Under the pieces are notes generated by a model. That model did not search any database and was not told the origin of the DNA. It worked only from the letters and a program-made list of their open reading frames with translations. Shown in pieces: positions 51,487-60,900 of a stretch of 64,000 bases of DNA. The number at the start of each line of letters is the position of its first letter. Within the stretch, counting starts at the first letter, position 1. A program made the translations under genes and the position numbers. Source of the stretch: Chitinophaga flava (GTDB lineage Bacteria > Bacteroidota > Bacteroidia > Chitinophagales > Chitinophagaceae); NCBI RefSeq assembly GCF_003308995.1, contig NZ_QFFJ01000002.1:3224001-3288000 (forward strand). The letters are read 5' to 3'.

Positions 51487-52296
51487 ATGAACAGAGATAA
51501 AGCTACCGAAAGAGCTGCCATGCCGAAGGGAACTTCGGTTGTACTCGATAGCAGAACATTACAAAGCAGCTATGCTACGCTGATACCATTGCTGAAGGAA
51601 GGGATGCATGTGCTGGACCTGGGTTGCGGTACGGGCGCTATTTCCGCTGGTATTGCAGTGGCTGTAGGTCCTTCAGGTACAGTTACCGGTATCGATAACA
51701 GCGGACATCTGATAGACAAAGGCCAGGTAGATTATCAGGGTGTTTCTAATCTGACACTGCTAACGGCTGATATCTTCACGTGGCAGCCTATACGAAAATT
51801 TGAGCTGGTTGTATCTGCCCGTGTTTTTCAATGGCTCAGTAACCCGGCAGACGCACTGAAGAAATGTGCAGCAATGCTGGTGCCGGGAGGTAAACTGTCT
51901 GTCCTGGATTACAACCATGCCAGACTGGAATGGGAACCTGCTCCACCGCCCGCTATGCAGCGTTTTTACCGCGCATTTCTCGACTGGCGTGCCGATGCAG
52001 GTATGGACAATGAAATGGCAGATCATCTGCCGGCATTATTCCAACAGGCTGGTTTTTCTCAGATAAAGGTGCAGGAAGCCAACGAATCCTGCAGGAGGGG
52101 AGAAGCTGGTTTTGCGGATAAGGCTGCCATCTGGTCTGCAGTAGCCAGACTGAGAGGCCCGCAGATGGTGCAGAGCGGCTTCATTACAGAAACAGAACGA
52201 TTACAGGCTATCGATGATTATGATGCCTGGTTGAAGGAAGGAGCTTTGTCCATGACCATGAAACTGAAGGATATCCAGGCAGTGCTTTCATCCTGA
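51487..52296 (+). CDS. Class I SAM-dependent methyltransferase
   Basis: The ATG at 51487 (MNRDKATERAA) was chosen over the TTG at 51481. The roughly 269-residue cytoplasmic protein has the SAM-binding motif I VLDLGCGTGAISAGIA, the acidic motif II end (VTGIDNSG), and ADIFTWQPIRKFELVVSARVFQWL for the later motifs. It resembles UbiE/Methyltransf_11-type small-molecule methyltransferases. The substrate is unknown. The C-terminal third (FYRAFLDWRADAGMDNEMADHL) is likely the substrate-recognition cap. Confidence 0.9.
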   Translation: MNRDKATERAAMPKGTSVVLDSRTLQSSYATLIPLLKEGMHVLDLGCGTGAISAGIAVAVGPSGTVTGIDNSGHLIDKGQVDYQGVSNLTLLTADIFTWQPIRKFELVVSARVFQWLSNPADALKKCAAMLVPGGKLSVLDYNHARLEWEPAPPPAMQRFYRAFLDWRADAGMDNEMADHLPALFQQAGFSQIKVQEANESCRRGEAGFADKAAIWSAVARLRGPQMVQSGFITETERLQAIDDYDAWLKEGALSMTMKLKDIQAVLSS

Positions 52297-52322
52297 ACAT
52301 TATTGCGATCACCATTGGTATG

Positions 52323-52366
52323 AAAAGAAGCAGGCCCGTAGTAATCCCTACGGGCCTGCTTCTTTT
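52323..52366. terminator. Two-way terminator with a 19 bp perfect stem
   Basis: AAAAGAAGCAGGCCCGTAG (52323-52341) pairs with CTACGGGCCTGCTTCTTTT (52348-52366) across a 6 nt loop. It separates the convergent genes ending at 52296 (+) and 52379 (-). Confidence 0.9.
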
Positions 52367-52378
52367 AACTAATCAGGA

Positions 52379-52798
52379 TCACCCTATTTTTACACAGGTC
52401 CAGGTGGCTTCCATCACTGGCTCTTCGTTCATATAGGCAATACCGGACTGCTTGATAATTTTTTCGCTTACGCGGATGTTTTTAATAGCATAACGGATAG
52501 GCACCCCATAGTGTGCACCTTTCATAAACCGGGCTGTTTCTATACCCGCGAGCCCGAAAAGTCCGTCGGCCAGGCCCAGCAACTTAATGCCCGCACCGCC
52601 GCACTGGGCCATTGATTCTATCAGGATAACACCTGGAACAAACCCGTGGGCAGGGAAGCTGCCTTTCAGTAATTCACTGTCTTCACTGAAAGTTTTGTAG
52701 CCAATAATCTCTTCATTGGAAACAGCAGTCACCCGATCAGCAAATAAAAAAGGTGCTCTGTGAGGAATCAACGTTTCTACAGCATCTGAGCTTCGCAT
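52379..52798 (-). CDS. FabZ-like hotdog-fold hydratase/dehydratase
   Basis: A 139-residue hotdog-fold protein. The start IPHRAPFLFADRV and the catalytic pair H51 (FPAHGFVPG) and E61 (LIESMAQ) match the FabZ 3-hydroxyacyl-ACP dehydratase family. The canonical FPGH reads FPAH here, a small change next to the catalytic His. FabZ dehydrates 3-hydroxyacyl-ACP in fatty-acid synthesis. This one stands alone rather than in a fatty-acid cluster, so it may be a paralog for a special acyl chain. Confidence 0.88.
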   Translation of the reverse strand: MRSSDAVETLIPHRAPFLFADRVTAVSNEEIIGYKTFSEDSELLKGSFPAHGFVPGVILIESMAQCGGAGIKLLGLADGLFGLAGIETARFMKGAHYGVPIRYAIKNIRVSEKIIKQSGIAYMNEEPVMEATWTCVKIG

Positions 52799-52856
52799 AA
52801 CTGAATTTTTTTTCTACTTTGTATCGGCCGGAAAAATTCCCCGTCCGTCTAAAAAT

Positions 52857-55082
52857 ATGAATATTCATCTGATTGTCCTGAAACGGAAACAGTGGTGGCT
52901 TTATTGTTTATTGTTTTGTATTCCTGTTATGTCAATGGCGCAGGCGCCACGGAACGCCCGCACAGCATGGGTGTCTTTGGAGGGGGACATACGGTCCAAG
53001 GGTAACCCCAGAAAAGCTGGCGAAGTTTATCTTATCCAGTCTCCGGTTCTACAGGTAATTCGGACTAATAACAAAGAGGTGAAGGGAACGGTACTGATAT
53101 TTCCCGGTGGTGGTTACAAGGTGGTGGAGGTAACAACAGAAGGCAGCCTGGTAGCTGCTTTCCTGAATAAGTTAGGGTATGATGTGGCCCTGCTGGAGTA
53201 TCATGTGTCAGCTGGTGCGAATACAAGGGCGCTGGCGTTGGCGGATGCGAAGACTGCCTGGCAACTGTTGCAGACAAAAGCGGCCGCACTGGGGCTGCGT
53301 GGGAAAGAGCGGAATATCATGGGCTTTTCTGCCGGCGGGCATCTGGCGGCCAGCCTGATACAGGAGCTGGCGCCTGCAGCACAGCCTGACAACCTGATGC
53401 TGATTTATCCTGCCTTTCTGAATGAAACCCGTCCCGGTTCCGTATATCCGTCTGTGTTGCCTCCCGCCGAAATCAGGTCCAGGCTTTTTACCCTGGTCGC
53501 TGCAGACGACACGCCTGAATTGGTCAGCAGCTGCACGCAATATGGCAAGATATGGAAAGGATATGATGGCCGCGGTACTTTTAAGGTGCTACCCGATGGA
53601 GGACATGGCTTCGGAATGGTAACACCACTCCGGGGTGCTACTGCACAATGGCCTTCCATGCTGCAAACGTTTCTGGAAAATAAAGACAGCATTGCTCTTA
53701 CCAGCATTAATCCTACAGCCATAGCAACAGAAGGTTATAGTCATGCACGGCATGAACAAAAGGTGGCAGCGGTGGCCAGTCAGCAATTTGATCTTATCAT
53801 GATTGGCAACTCTATCACCAACAACTTCGAGAAGGCTGCCTATCAGCCGGTATGGGAGCAGTTTTATGCGCCACGCCATGCACTCAACCTGGGCTTTAGC
53901 GGTTACCGCACAGAAAACATCCTCTGGAACCTCGAACATGGAGAACTGAAAGGTCAGTCACCGAAAGTGGTGACGCTGGAAATAGGGACCAACAACATCG
54001 ACGAAAAAAATTATCCTACGCGGCATACTGCCGGGCAGCTCGCAGGAGGCATCGCCACCATTGTGCAGCTGCTACTGGAGAAACTGCCCAATACCAAAAT
54101 CCTGTTGTTACGTAGTTTCCCTGGTAGTTACGATGGGCCCAATCCTACATCCCATCGTATGATCCTGGACAGGGCATCCGATATAGTGGCGAAACTGGCG
54201 GATAACAAACACGTGTTTTATTGTGATGTCAATCATGTGTTCCTGAACCTCGATGGCAGCATCCGGCAGGATATGATGCCGGACTGGCTGCATCCCAGCC
54301 CGGAAGGAGCAATGGCATGGGCACAGGCTATGGAGCCGCTGTTGTCGCAGCTGATGGGAGATAAAAGCAGAGACACTGTTAAACCTGCCAATACGGCCAT
54401 TATTCCGGTGTCCCGGCTGGAGAAGGATAACTACGACTGGTGGGCGCGCCACGCGGAAGTGTTAAATATAAAAGACTCCATCAACCCGGAAATTGTGATG
54501 ATAGGTAATTCCATTACTCATTTCTGGGGAGGTTATCCTTTGATGAGAAACGCGCTTGGCTATCTGGGTAAAGCCAATGGGGCAGAAGCCTGGGCTAGCC
54601 TCTTTGGCACACACCGGGTGCTGAACCTGGGCTTTGGCTGGGACCGCACCCAGAATGTGCTCTGGCGCCTGGACCATGGAGAGCTGGATGGCTTGCATCC
54701 CCGTACGGTGGTCATCGAAATAGGCACCAACAATACCAGCGAAACAGCTAACGCCCGCGCCAACACGCCGGCTGAAATAGTGGAAGGCATCAAAGCTATC
54801 TGTAGCCGGGTACGTTCCAAAGTACCCCGGGCCAGGATCATACTGATGGCTGTTTTTCCAAGAGAACAGCAGCCCGACAATCCCAGAAGAAAAGTAATCA
54901 GTGAAACGAACCGGCTGCTGGCCGATTTCGCTGCCAGTGAGCATATACGGTTGATTGATATCGGTGCGCAATTCCTCACACCGGATGGTGTTTTACTGAA
55001 AGAAATCACCTATGATTTCTGCCACCCTACGGAAAAGGGTTACCGGATATGGGCCGAAGCATTGAAGCCGGAATTGTTTTAA
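52857..55082 (+). CDS. Three-domain esterase: alpha/beta hydrolase plus two SGNH hydrolase domains
   Basis: A 741-residue exported enzyme (signal peptide ending MSMAQ). Residues about 35-275 are an alpha/beta hydrolase: oxyanion PGGGY (residue 83 on), nucleophile S158 in GFSAGG, Asp in ADDTP near 217, His250 in GGHG. Residues about 310-500 are an SGNH/GDSL domain (IGNSITNNF with S319; GTNN near 377-380; DWLHP with D476 and H479). Residues about 540-741 are a second SGNH domain (IGNSITHFWGG with S552; GTNNTSE; DFCHPTEKGY). Such PAF-acetylhydrolase-like SGNH domains and dienelactone/xylan-esterase-like hydrolases remove acetyl or other ester groups from polysaccharides. Tandem fusion suggests a multi-ester substrate, by inference. 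Confidence 0.9.
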   Translation: MNIHLIVLKRKQWWLYCLLFCIPVMSMAQAPRNARTAWVSLEGDIRSKGNPRKAGEVYLIQSPVLQVIRTNNKEVKGTVLIFPGGGYKVVEVTTEGSLVAAFLNKLGYDVALLEYHVSAGANTRALALADAKTAWQLLQTKAAALGLRGKERNIMGFSAGGHLAASLIQELAPAAQPDNLMLIYPAFLNETRPGSVYPSVLPPAEIRSRLFTLVAADDTPELVSSCTQYGKIWKGYDGRGTFKVLPDGGHGFGMVTPLRGATAQWPSMLQTFLENKDSIALTSINPTAIATEGYSHARHEQKVAAVASQQFDLIMIGNSITNNFEKAAYQPVWEQFYAPRHALNLGFSGYRTENILWNLEHGELKGQSPKVVTLEIGTNNIDEKNYPTRHTAGQLAGGIATIVQLLLEKLPNTKILLLRSFPGSYDGPNPTSHRMILDRASDIVAKLADNKHVFYCDVNHVFLNLDGSIRQDMMPDWLHPSPEGAMAWAQAMEPLLSQLMGDKSRDTVKPANTAIIPVSRLEKDNYDWWARHAEVLNIKDSINPEIVMIGNSITHFWGGYPLMRNALGYLGKANGAEAWASLFGTHRVLNLGFGWDRTQNVLWRLDHGELDGLHPRTVVIEIGTNNTSETANARANTPAEIVEGIKAICSRVRSKVPRARIILMAVFPREQQPDNPRRKVISETNRLLADFAASEHIRLIDIGAQFLTPDGVLLKEITYDFCHPTEKGYRIWAEALKPELF

Positions 55083-55159
55083 AGGAACTGTCAGGATAAC
55101 TTCGGGCACGTTAATTGTTGCGGCTTACCACCGACAACATATTAAGAAATTGATTGATT

Positions 55160-55891
55160 ATGAAGAGAATAGTTACCCTGACGGTTGCCATGCTTTATTG
55201 CCTTTGTTCCTTTGCTCAGTTCAGTGACTCTACGCACTATCTTATAAAATATGCTTCTACAGGTTCTATCAACCATACCCAGGATGGTAATTCCTATCTG
55301 CTTAATAATAACTTCGGTTTTAAAGTAAGCAAAAGAAAAGTGAGTCTGAATGCGGGTGCCAGCTATATATATGGAAAACAGAATACATCCCTTACTAACA
55401 ATGACGTGTCGGCAGCGGTGGATTTTAATCTGTATACGGATACAGCAAAGATCTACTACTGGGGCCTGGCCAACTATGACAGGAGTTATTCCCTCAAGAT
55501 AAACAGTCGTTTTCAGGGAGGTCTGGGTATCGGTTATGATCTTATTCGTTTACCCAATGCCGTGCTGAATGTTACAGATGGATTATTATTTGAGAACAGC
55601 AACCTGTTTCTGCATGATACGATACAGGATATTTACAGCACTGTCAGAAACTCTTTCCGCCTGCAGTATAAGTGGACAATCAGAAATATTGTTGTGCTGG
55701 AAGGCGGCAATTACTTCCAGCAATCGCTAACACATGGAGATGACTACATCATCCGCTGTGTCAACAGTATGTCTGTAAAGCTGCGCAGCTGGCTGAGTGT
55801 AACGGCATCGTTGACATACAATAAACTAAACCGTACCGAACGTGAGAACCTGCTAGTGAACTATGGTGTGACGTTGGAAAAGTTTTTTTAA
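55160..55891 (+). CDS. DUF481-like outer-membrane protein
   Basis: The ATG at 55160 (MKRIVTLTVAMLYCLCSFAQ) was chosen over an upstream TTG; a signal peptide begins there. The roughly 243-residue protein is beta-rich with alternating polar/nonpolar strands (NNNFGFKVSKRKVSLNAGASYIYG, FRLQYKWTIRNIVVLEGGNYFQ, RSWLSVTASLTYNKLN) and ends in Phe-Phe (LEKFF), as outer-membrane barrels do. This fits the DUF481 group. Function unknown. It stands about 78 bp after the triple esterase and might be co-transcribed with it. Confidence 0.78.
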   Translation: MKRIVTLTVAMLYCLCSFAQFSDSTHYLIKYASTGSINHTQDGNSYLLNNNFGFKVSKRKVSLNAGASYIYGKQNTSLTNNDVSAAVDFNLYTDTAKIYYWGLANYDRSYSLKINSRFQGGLGIGYDLIRLPNAVLNVTDGLLFENSNLFLHDTIQDIYSTVRNSFRLQYKWTIRNIVVLEGGNYFQQSLTHGDDYIIRCVNSMSVKLRSWLSVTASLTYNKLNRTERENLLVNYGVTLEKFF

Positions 55892-55915
55892 CCGAAGAAA
55901 TACAATAGCGTTTCA

Positions 55916-56083
55916 ATGTTAACAAAGAAAGACAGGTTTGAGGCTTGTATTTTAGCAGGTGCAATTGGTGATGCCTGGGGGAGTAGTTATGAAAATGAAC
56001 CATTGGCTCCATCTGCTACTCTTTCTCCCAACGTAAAGTTGAGTACTCCCTCTTTTCCCCCTTTTTTTAAATTAAAAAATTGA
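55916..56083 (+). pseudogene. 5' relic of an ADP-ribosylglycohydrolase gene
   Basis: A 55-codon frame with its own ATG. The first 28 residues read as the conserved N-terminus of ADP-ribosylglycohydrolases (KKDRFEACILAGAIGDAWGS, then SYENE). After that the sequence becomes low-complexity (PSFPPFFKLKN) and stops. Full-length enzymes have about 270-350 residues, with the metal-binding DD and C-terminal motifs missing here. The following 100 bp is AT-rich promoter DNA of the next gene. I read this as a truncated, dead gene. Confidence 0.7.
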
Positions 56084-56120
56084 CTGTTAACACATTACTG
56101 TTTTTAATAAATAAATAATA

Positions 56121-56149
56121 TTGATAAATTAAAATAAAATATATATTTG
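56121..56149 (+). promoter_or_regulatory. Bacteroidota-type promoter of the outer-membrane barrel/SprB-repeat operon
   Basis: TTG (56121-56123), 18 bp AT-rich spacer, TATATTTG (56142-56149), matching the -33 and -7 elements of the Bacteroidota housekeeping sigma factor. The start codon is 35 bp downstream of the -7 element. Confidence 0.65.
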
Positions 56150-56183
56150 ATTCAAAATATATTTAAGCCCTATCCCTATACTC

Positions 56184-57977
56184 ATGTGTAAAAAGCACTG
56201 TTGCCACGTTATGCTGTTGGCTCTGCTGTTGTCGTTAGCCTCTACTGTCATATATGCCCAGGCGCTGGACCAGCTTGGTATCAAAAAAGGTGTAAGCATG
56301 AGCGGCTCTATCAGTGCCAGCACAACAGCTTATAGTGCCAGCGGCATCGACAGCCGCCGGGATCCTCTTGCCTGGTATCTCAACGGTAATCTTAATATCA
56401 ACTTGTTTGGCTATGACATGCCTTTCTCCTTCAGTTATAGTAATCAGGGGAGAAACTATTCCCAGCCGTTCAATCAGTTTCGTTTTGCACCTTCCTACAA
56501 ATGGGCCAGGGCCTATATTGGTACTACCAGTATGAACTTCAGCAACTATACGTTGGCCGGGCATATGTTTGATGGATTAGGTGTAGAACTGACACCTGGT
56601 AAATGGCGATTGTCTGCCATGTATGGTAAACTGCTGAAAGCAGTGCCTTTTGATGTGCTGAACCCTGAAAGTTACAACCGTGCTGCCTTTGAGCGTATTG
56701 GTTATGGTGTGAAGATGGGATATGAAAATGAAGGTAACGCTTATAGTATTTCCTTATTCAAAGCGAAAGACAATGCGGGTTCTATTCCTTATATCCCGGA
56801 TGATGCTACCATTACGCCCCGGGAGAATGTAGCTATGGCCTTCAATGTACGGCAGACCATTCTAAAGCGTGTATTCGTGGACGTAGAATATTCCGTATCA
56901 GCCCTCAACCGGGATACCCGTTCTGAAAAAAATGCCTTCGACAGCAGTCGGGGTACCTCCAACTTACTAGGTAAGTTTCTTGCGCCTACCGGCAGTACCC
57001 GTTATTTTGATGCCATACAGGCCGGCCTGGGCTATACCGGCAGTTTTTATACGATACAGTTGCGTTATGAAAGAGTAGCCCCCGATTATGTAACGCTGGG
57101 TGCCTACAACGTGGTCAATGATATGCGTAACATCACTATCGCGCCGGCTTTTCAGTTATTCGGTGGTCGGGTGAATATCGCTGCCAACGCCGGTATGCAG
57201 GTCAATAACCTGGACAATAGCAAAAACAGTGATGCCAAAAGACTGGTGGCCAACATTAACATGAATGTGGTGCCCAACGATCACTGGGCCATCAACGGCG
57301 GTTATTCCAACTTCAGCAACTATACCCGCATCCGCCCGCTGGTAGATCCTTATTTTACCAACCCACTGGATACACTGGATTTTTATCAGGTCAACAACAA
57401 CTACAATGGGATGATCATGTATCGCACCGGTAACAAAAAGGTGCAGCATTCCATCTCCCTCAATACTTCCTATCAGTTTGCCAGCGATAAAAGCAGCGCC
57501 AAAGACGCAACAGAAAATCTCAACAAATTTTTTACGTCTAACCTGAGTTATTCCTACAGTCTGCAACCACAGGCCTTGTCGCTGGGTGGTGCGGTGAACT
57601 ACTATCGCAATACAGCTGCAGGACTGAACACCTCTTTCATGGGGCCGAGTGTAAACATCAATAAACAGTATTTCGATAAAACACTGCGCACTGGCCTCAC
57701 AGCTACTTACAACATGACGCAGGCTACTTCACAACAGGCGGGCGTTGCCACCACGACTAACAGTACGCTTTTTAATACTGGTTTCAACATCAATTATTCT
57801 CCCAAAACAAAACAGAAAAATGAAAGCATGGGAGGAGAGGGGAAGAAGAAATTATTCAACAACAAACAATCACATAACATCGGTGCTACCGTGATGTGGC
57901 TGTTGCGCAGTGCCAGCGGCACACAGCCGGGGTACAATGAGTTGACCAGCACCCTGAACTATACTTATTCATTTTAA
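56184..57977 (+). CDS. Outer-membrane beta-barrel protein of 597 residues
   Basis: A signal peptide (LLSLASTVIYAQA) is followed by a beta-rich protein with strands throughout (FSFSYSNQGRNYSQPFNQF, YTIQLRYERVAPDYVTLGAYN, WAINGGYSNFSNYTRI). It ends in LNYTYSF, the aromatic end typical of outer-membrane barrels. The family is not recognised by name. The gene has a strong promoter and lies 16 bp before a giant SprB-repeat T9SS cargo gene, so a role in exporting, anchoring or assembling that cargo is possible, in parallel to PorP/SprF in the other adhesin locus of this window. That role is inference. Confidence 0.8.
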   Translation: MCKKHCCHVMLLALLLSLASTVIYAQALDQLGIKKGVSMSGSISASTTAYSASGIDSRRDPLAWYLNGNLNINLFGYDMPFSFSYSNQGRNYSQPFNQFRFAPSYKWARAYIGTTSMNFSNYTLAGHMFDGLGVELTPGKWRLSAMYGKLLKAVPFDVLNPESYNRAAFERIGYGVKMGYENEGNAYSISLFKAKDNAGSIPYIPDDATITPRENVAMAFNVRQTILKRVFVDVEYSVSALNRDTRSEKNAFDSSRGTSNLLGKFLAPTGSTRYFDAIQAGLGYTGSFYTIQLRYERVAPDYVTLGAYNVVNDMRNITIAPAFQLFGGRVNIAANAGMQVNNLDNSKNSDAKRLVANINMNVVPNDHWAINGGYSNFSNYTRIRPLVDPYFTNPLDTLDFYQVNNNYNGMIMYRTGNKKVQHSISLNTSYQFASDKSSAKDATENLNKFFTSNLSYSYSLQPQALSLGGAVNYYRNTAAGLNTSFMGPSVNINKQYFDKTLRTGLTATYNMTQATSQQAGVATTTNSTLFNTGFNINYSPKTKQKNESMGGEGKKKLFNNKQSHNIGATVMWLLRSASGTQPGYNELTSTLNYTYSF

Positions 57978-57993
57978 CAGAAAATAATTCTGG

Positions 57994-60900
57994 ATGAGAA
58001 AATTTTACAAGTGCCTGTTCTTCATCGGAGTGTTTAGCCTGGGTATATTGTACCAGGATATTGTAATAGGGCAGGTGAATGAAAATGTGCTGTTGCCTGA
58101 ACCGGTAACCTATTACCTGAATTGTAAAAACCCTCCCGGAGGTCTGCTGGAACTGGGCTTTCCCCAGATTCCAGGAAGAACGATCGTATCTGGTAATTCG
58201 CAAATTGGAGTAGGATATACTTTTCGGGGCCAGACGAACTACACGCCTGAACTGTATTTTTATATCAATGATACGGAGGTCTTTTCTGAGGACTATTGTT
58301 ATCCGGTAGATCAGGCCTGGATTCAGTCGGGAAAAGATTTTCCACAGCCGTATACCACCAAGGGCAATAACCAGATAAAGATCATGTATGTCATGATAGC
58401 TCCTAATCCGGTGCAAACGGACGCCAATAACTACTGCGGTGATACAAAGGTAACTCTCAGGTCCCCCCTTAACTGGGACCTGTTTCCGCTCGGTTATGGC
58501 ACCGTATCGGTAGAGTGGCAGTATAGTATCGGTTCGCCCGATCAATGGATAAATATGCCTCCTTCAGAATTCGGATGGGAAGGGTATTACAATTATTCGT
58601 TTATACCTGTAAAGCTGTTCCCGCAGATAGCTTCGGGCACTACCAATATTAAGTTCCGTTGCCGCGCTAAAGCGGCATATAGTACAGCTACCTGTTATTC
58701 TCCCTATTCTGCAGGAACCAATGTGACTACTTTTTTACCACCCGGGCCTGCAGTAGATGCCAGCAAGAAAGTGATTGTCCCGGCTTGCCCCGGCCAGCCT
58801 ACAGGTACGCTCACCATTCCTTCCAGTGCTATTACCAGCGGTTTTGCTGGTATGCGCTGGATTTTGCGTAAAGGCAATGATCCTGCGCCCTGTGATCCGG
58901 GCCTGTCGGGTACTACGTCTGCCTGTGGAGATCAGCAGGACTGGAGTCAGGGAGTAGTGCCTGTTTCCGGTGGTATATTCTCTAAAAATATTCCCAAAGG
59001 TGATTATACCTTATGGGTGATCAATCCTTCGCAGAATGCAGGCAACTGTTTTACGCCTATTCCTGTCACCATGCCGGAGCTGAATGAGCTTACCATCAGT
59101 CTGGGTGCTACCAGTAATATCAGCTGTTTCGGTGGCAACGATGGCTCCATCAGTGTTACTGCGGCCGAAGGCAATGGTGCCAACAGCGGTTATTTCTTTA
59201 CTCTGAAAAAAGACGGGGTTGTCTATCGTCCGGAACAACGCGCTGCCGCTAATACCATGACCTGGACAGGATTGCCGGCAGGCGTGTATACCGCCGAAGT
59301 ACGCGATGGTACCTGTGCTCCGGTTAAGTCGGTAGGCACTACACTTACTCAGCCTGACCAGGTGAAAGGCGAGCTGTTTCCTACAGCTCCTACCTGTGCA
59401 AGCCCGGGTAACGGCAGTATCGCAGTGGTGGCCGATCCTGGCATTACCAACTATAAATACAATCTGTACAAAGATGGGGTACTCGTGCAGCAAACCGGTG
59501 GAATCCCTTCCGCCAACTATACTTTCAGCGGATTGATCGGAGGAAACTATACCGTGGAGATATTAAATAATGACAAACCTTCCTGTCCGGGCTGGAGTGC
59601 GGCGACCACACTGAATGTAGTACCAACGCTGACGCTTTCCATGGATAAGCGAAGTATGGTGACCTGTGCCGGTGGCAACGATGGTTCCTTACAATACTCC
59701 GCTACCGGTGGCTCCGGTGGTTTTATCTTCACCCTCACAAAATCCGGCGGCAGCCCGGTTAGCAATAACAACGGTACTTTCAGTGCATTAACTGCCGGTA
59801 GTTATACTATCAAGGTACAAAACAGTGTGCCCGGTTGTAGTGATGTACTCACACAAACGGTCAGCATCACAGAACCATTGCCGCTGCAGGTAAGTCTTCA
59901 GAAAACAGATATCACGTGCAATGGCGCCCGGGACGGTATCGTGAAAGCCACTGTTTCCGGCGGTTCTGGTTTCTTTCAATACAAGTGGGAGCAGCTGAAA
60001 GGAGGTGTGTGGGTAACCGATCCCTTCTGGTATGATACCGATACTCAGATTGATGCACTGGCTTCTGGTACTTATCGTGTAACCGTTTCCGATAGTAAAT
60101 CCACTAACTGCTCCGTGCTTTCAAATACAGTTGCGATCACCGAGCTGCCGGCCCTGCAATCCGGCGGGGTAACCATCAAAGATGCAGTCTGCCTGGCAGA
60201 TGGCGCTACGGTCACGATCACTGCTACCGGTGGCGACAACACCTATAATTATGCCTGGACACTGGATGGTACCAATTACACCACGTTTACTTCCGGCACG
60301 GCCTTGCATACCTCTGGGACCTACTATTTCAGAATCAAAGACGGTAAAGGTTGTACATTAGATCTGCCAGATCCTGCTGTAATCAGCCTTCCTGCTACAG
60401 CGCTGGCATTTACAACACAGCTCTCTTCCTTCAATGGCTTTAATATCTCCTGTAATGGCGCAGCAGATGGCAAGATCACTGTACTGGCAACAGGAGGTAA
60501 CGGCGGCGCCTACACGGGATATCAATATAAACTCGATAATGGAGCTTATCAATCGGGGAATGTATTTGCTAATCTCGGTTCCGGTACTTATACATTGAGT
60601 GTAAAAGATGCCCGTGGTTGTGTAGCTACTGGTAGCGTAACCCTGGTACAACCTAACCTCAGTATCAGTGCCACGCATCAGGATATTGACTGCTATGGCC
60701 TTGCTACGGGTAGCATTACCGCCAGTATTCAGGGTGGAGCTACACCGTATAAACTATATGTCAATGGTGTGCTGGCGGCAGGCACAACTGTCAATAACCT
60801 GGCGCAAGGTAACTATGCACTGCATCTGACAGATGCCAATGGTTGCTCCAAAGACACCACAATTGTTGTTAACTACCGGTACCCGGCATTAAGTATCACG

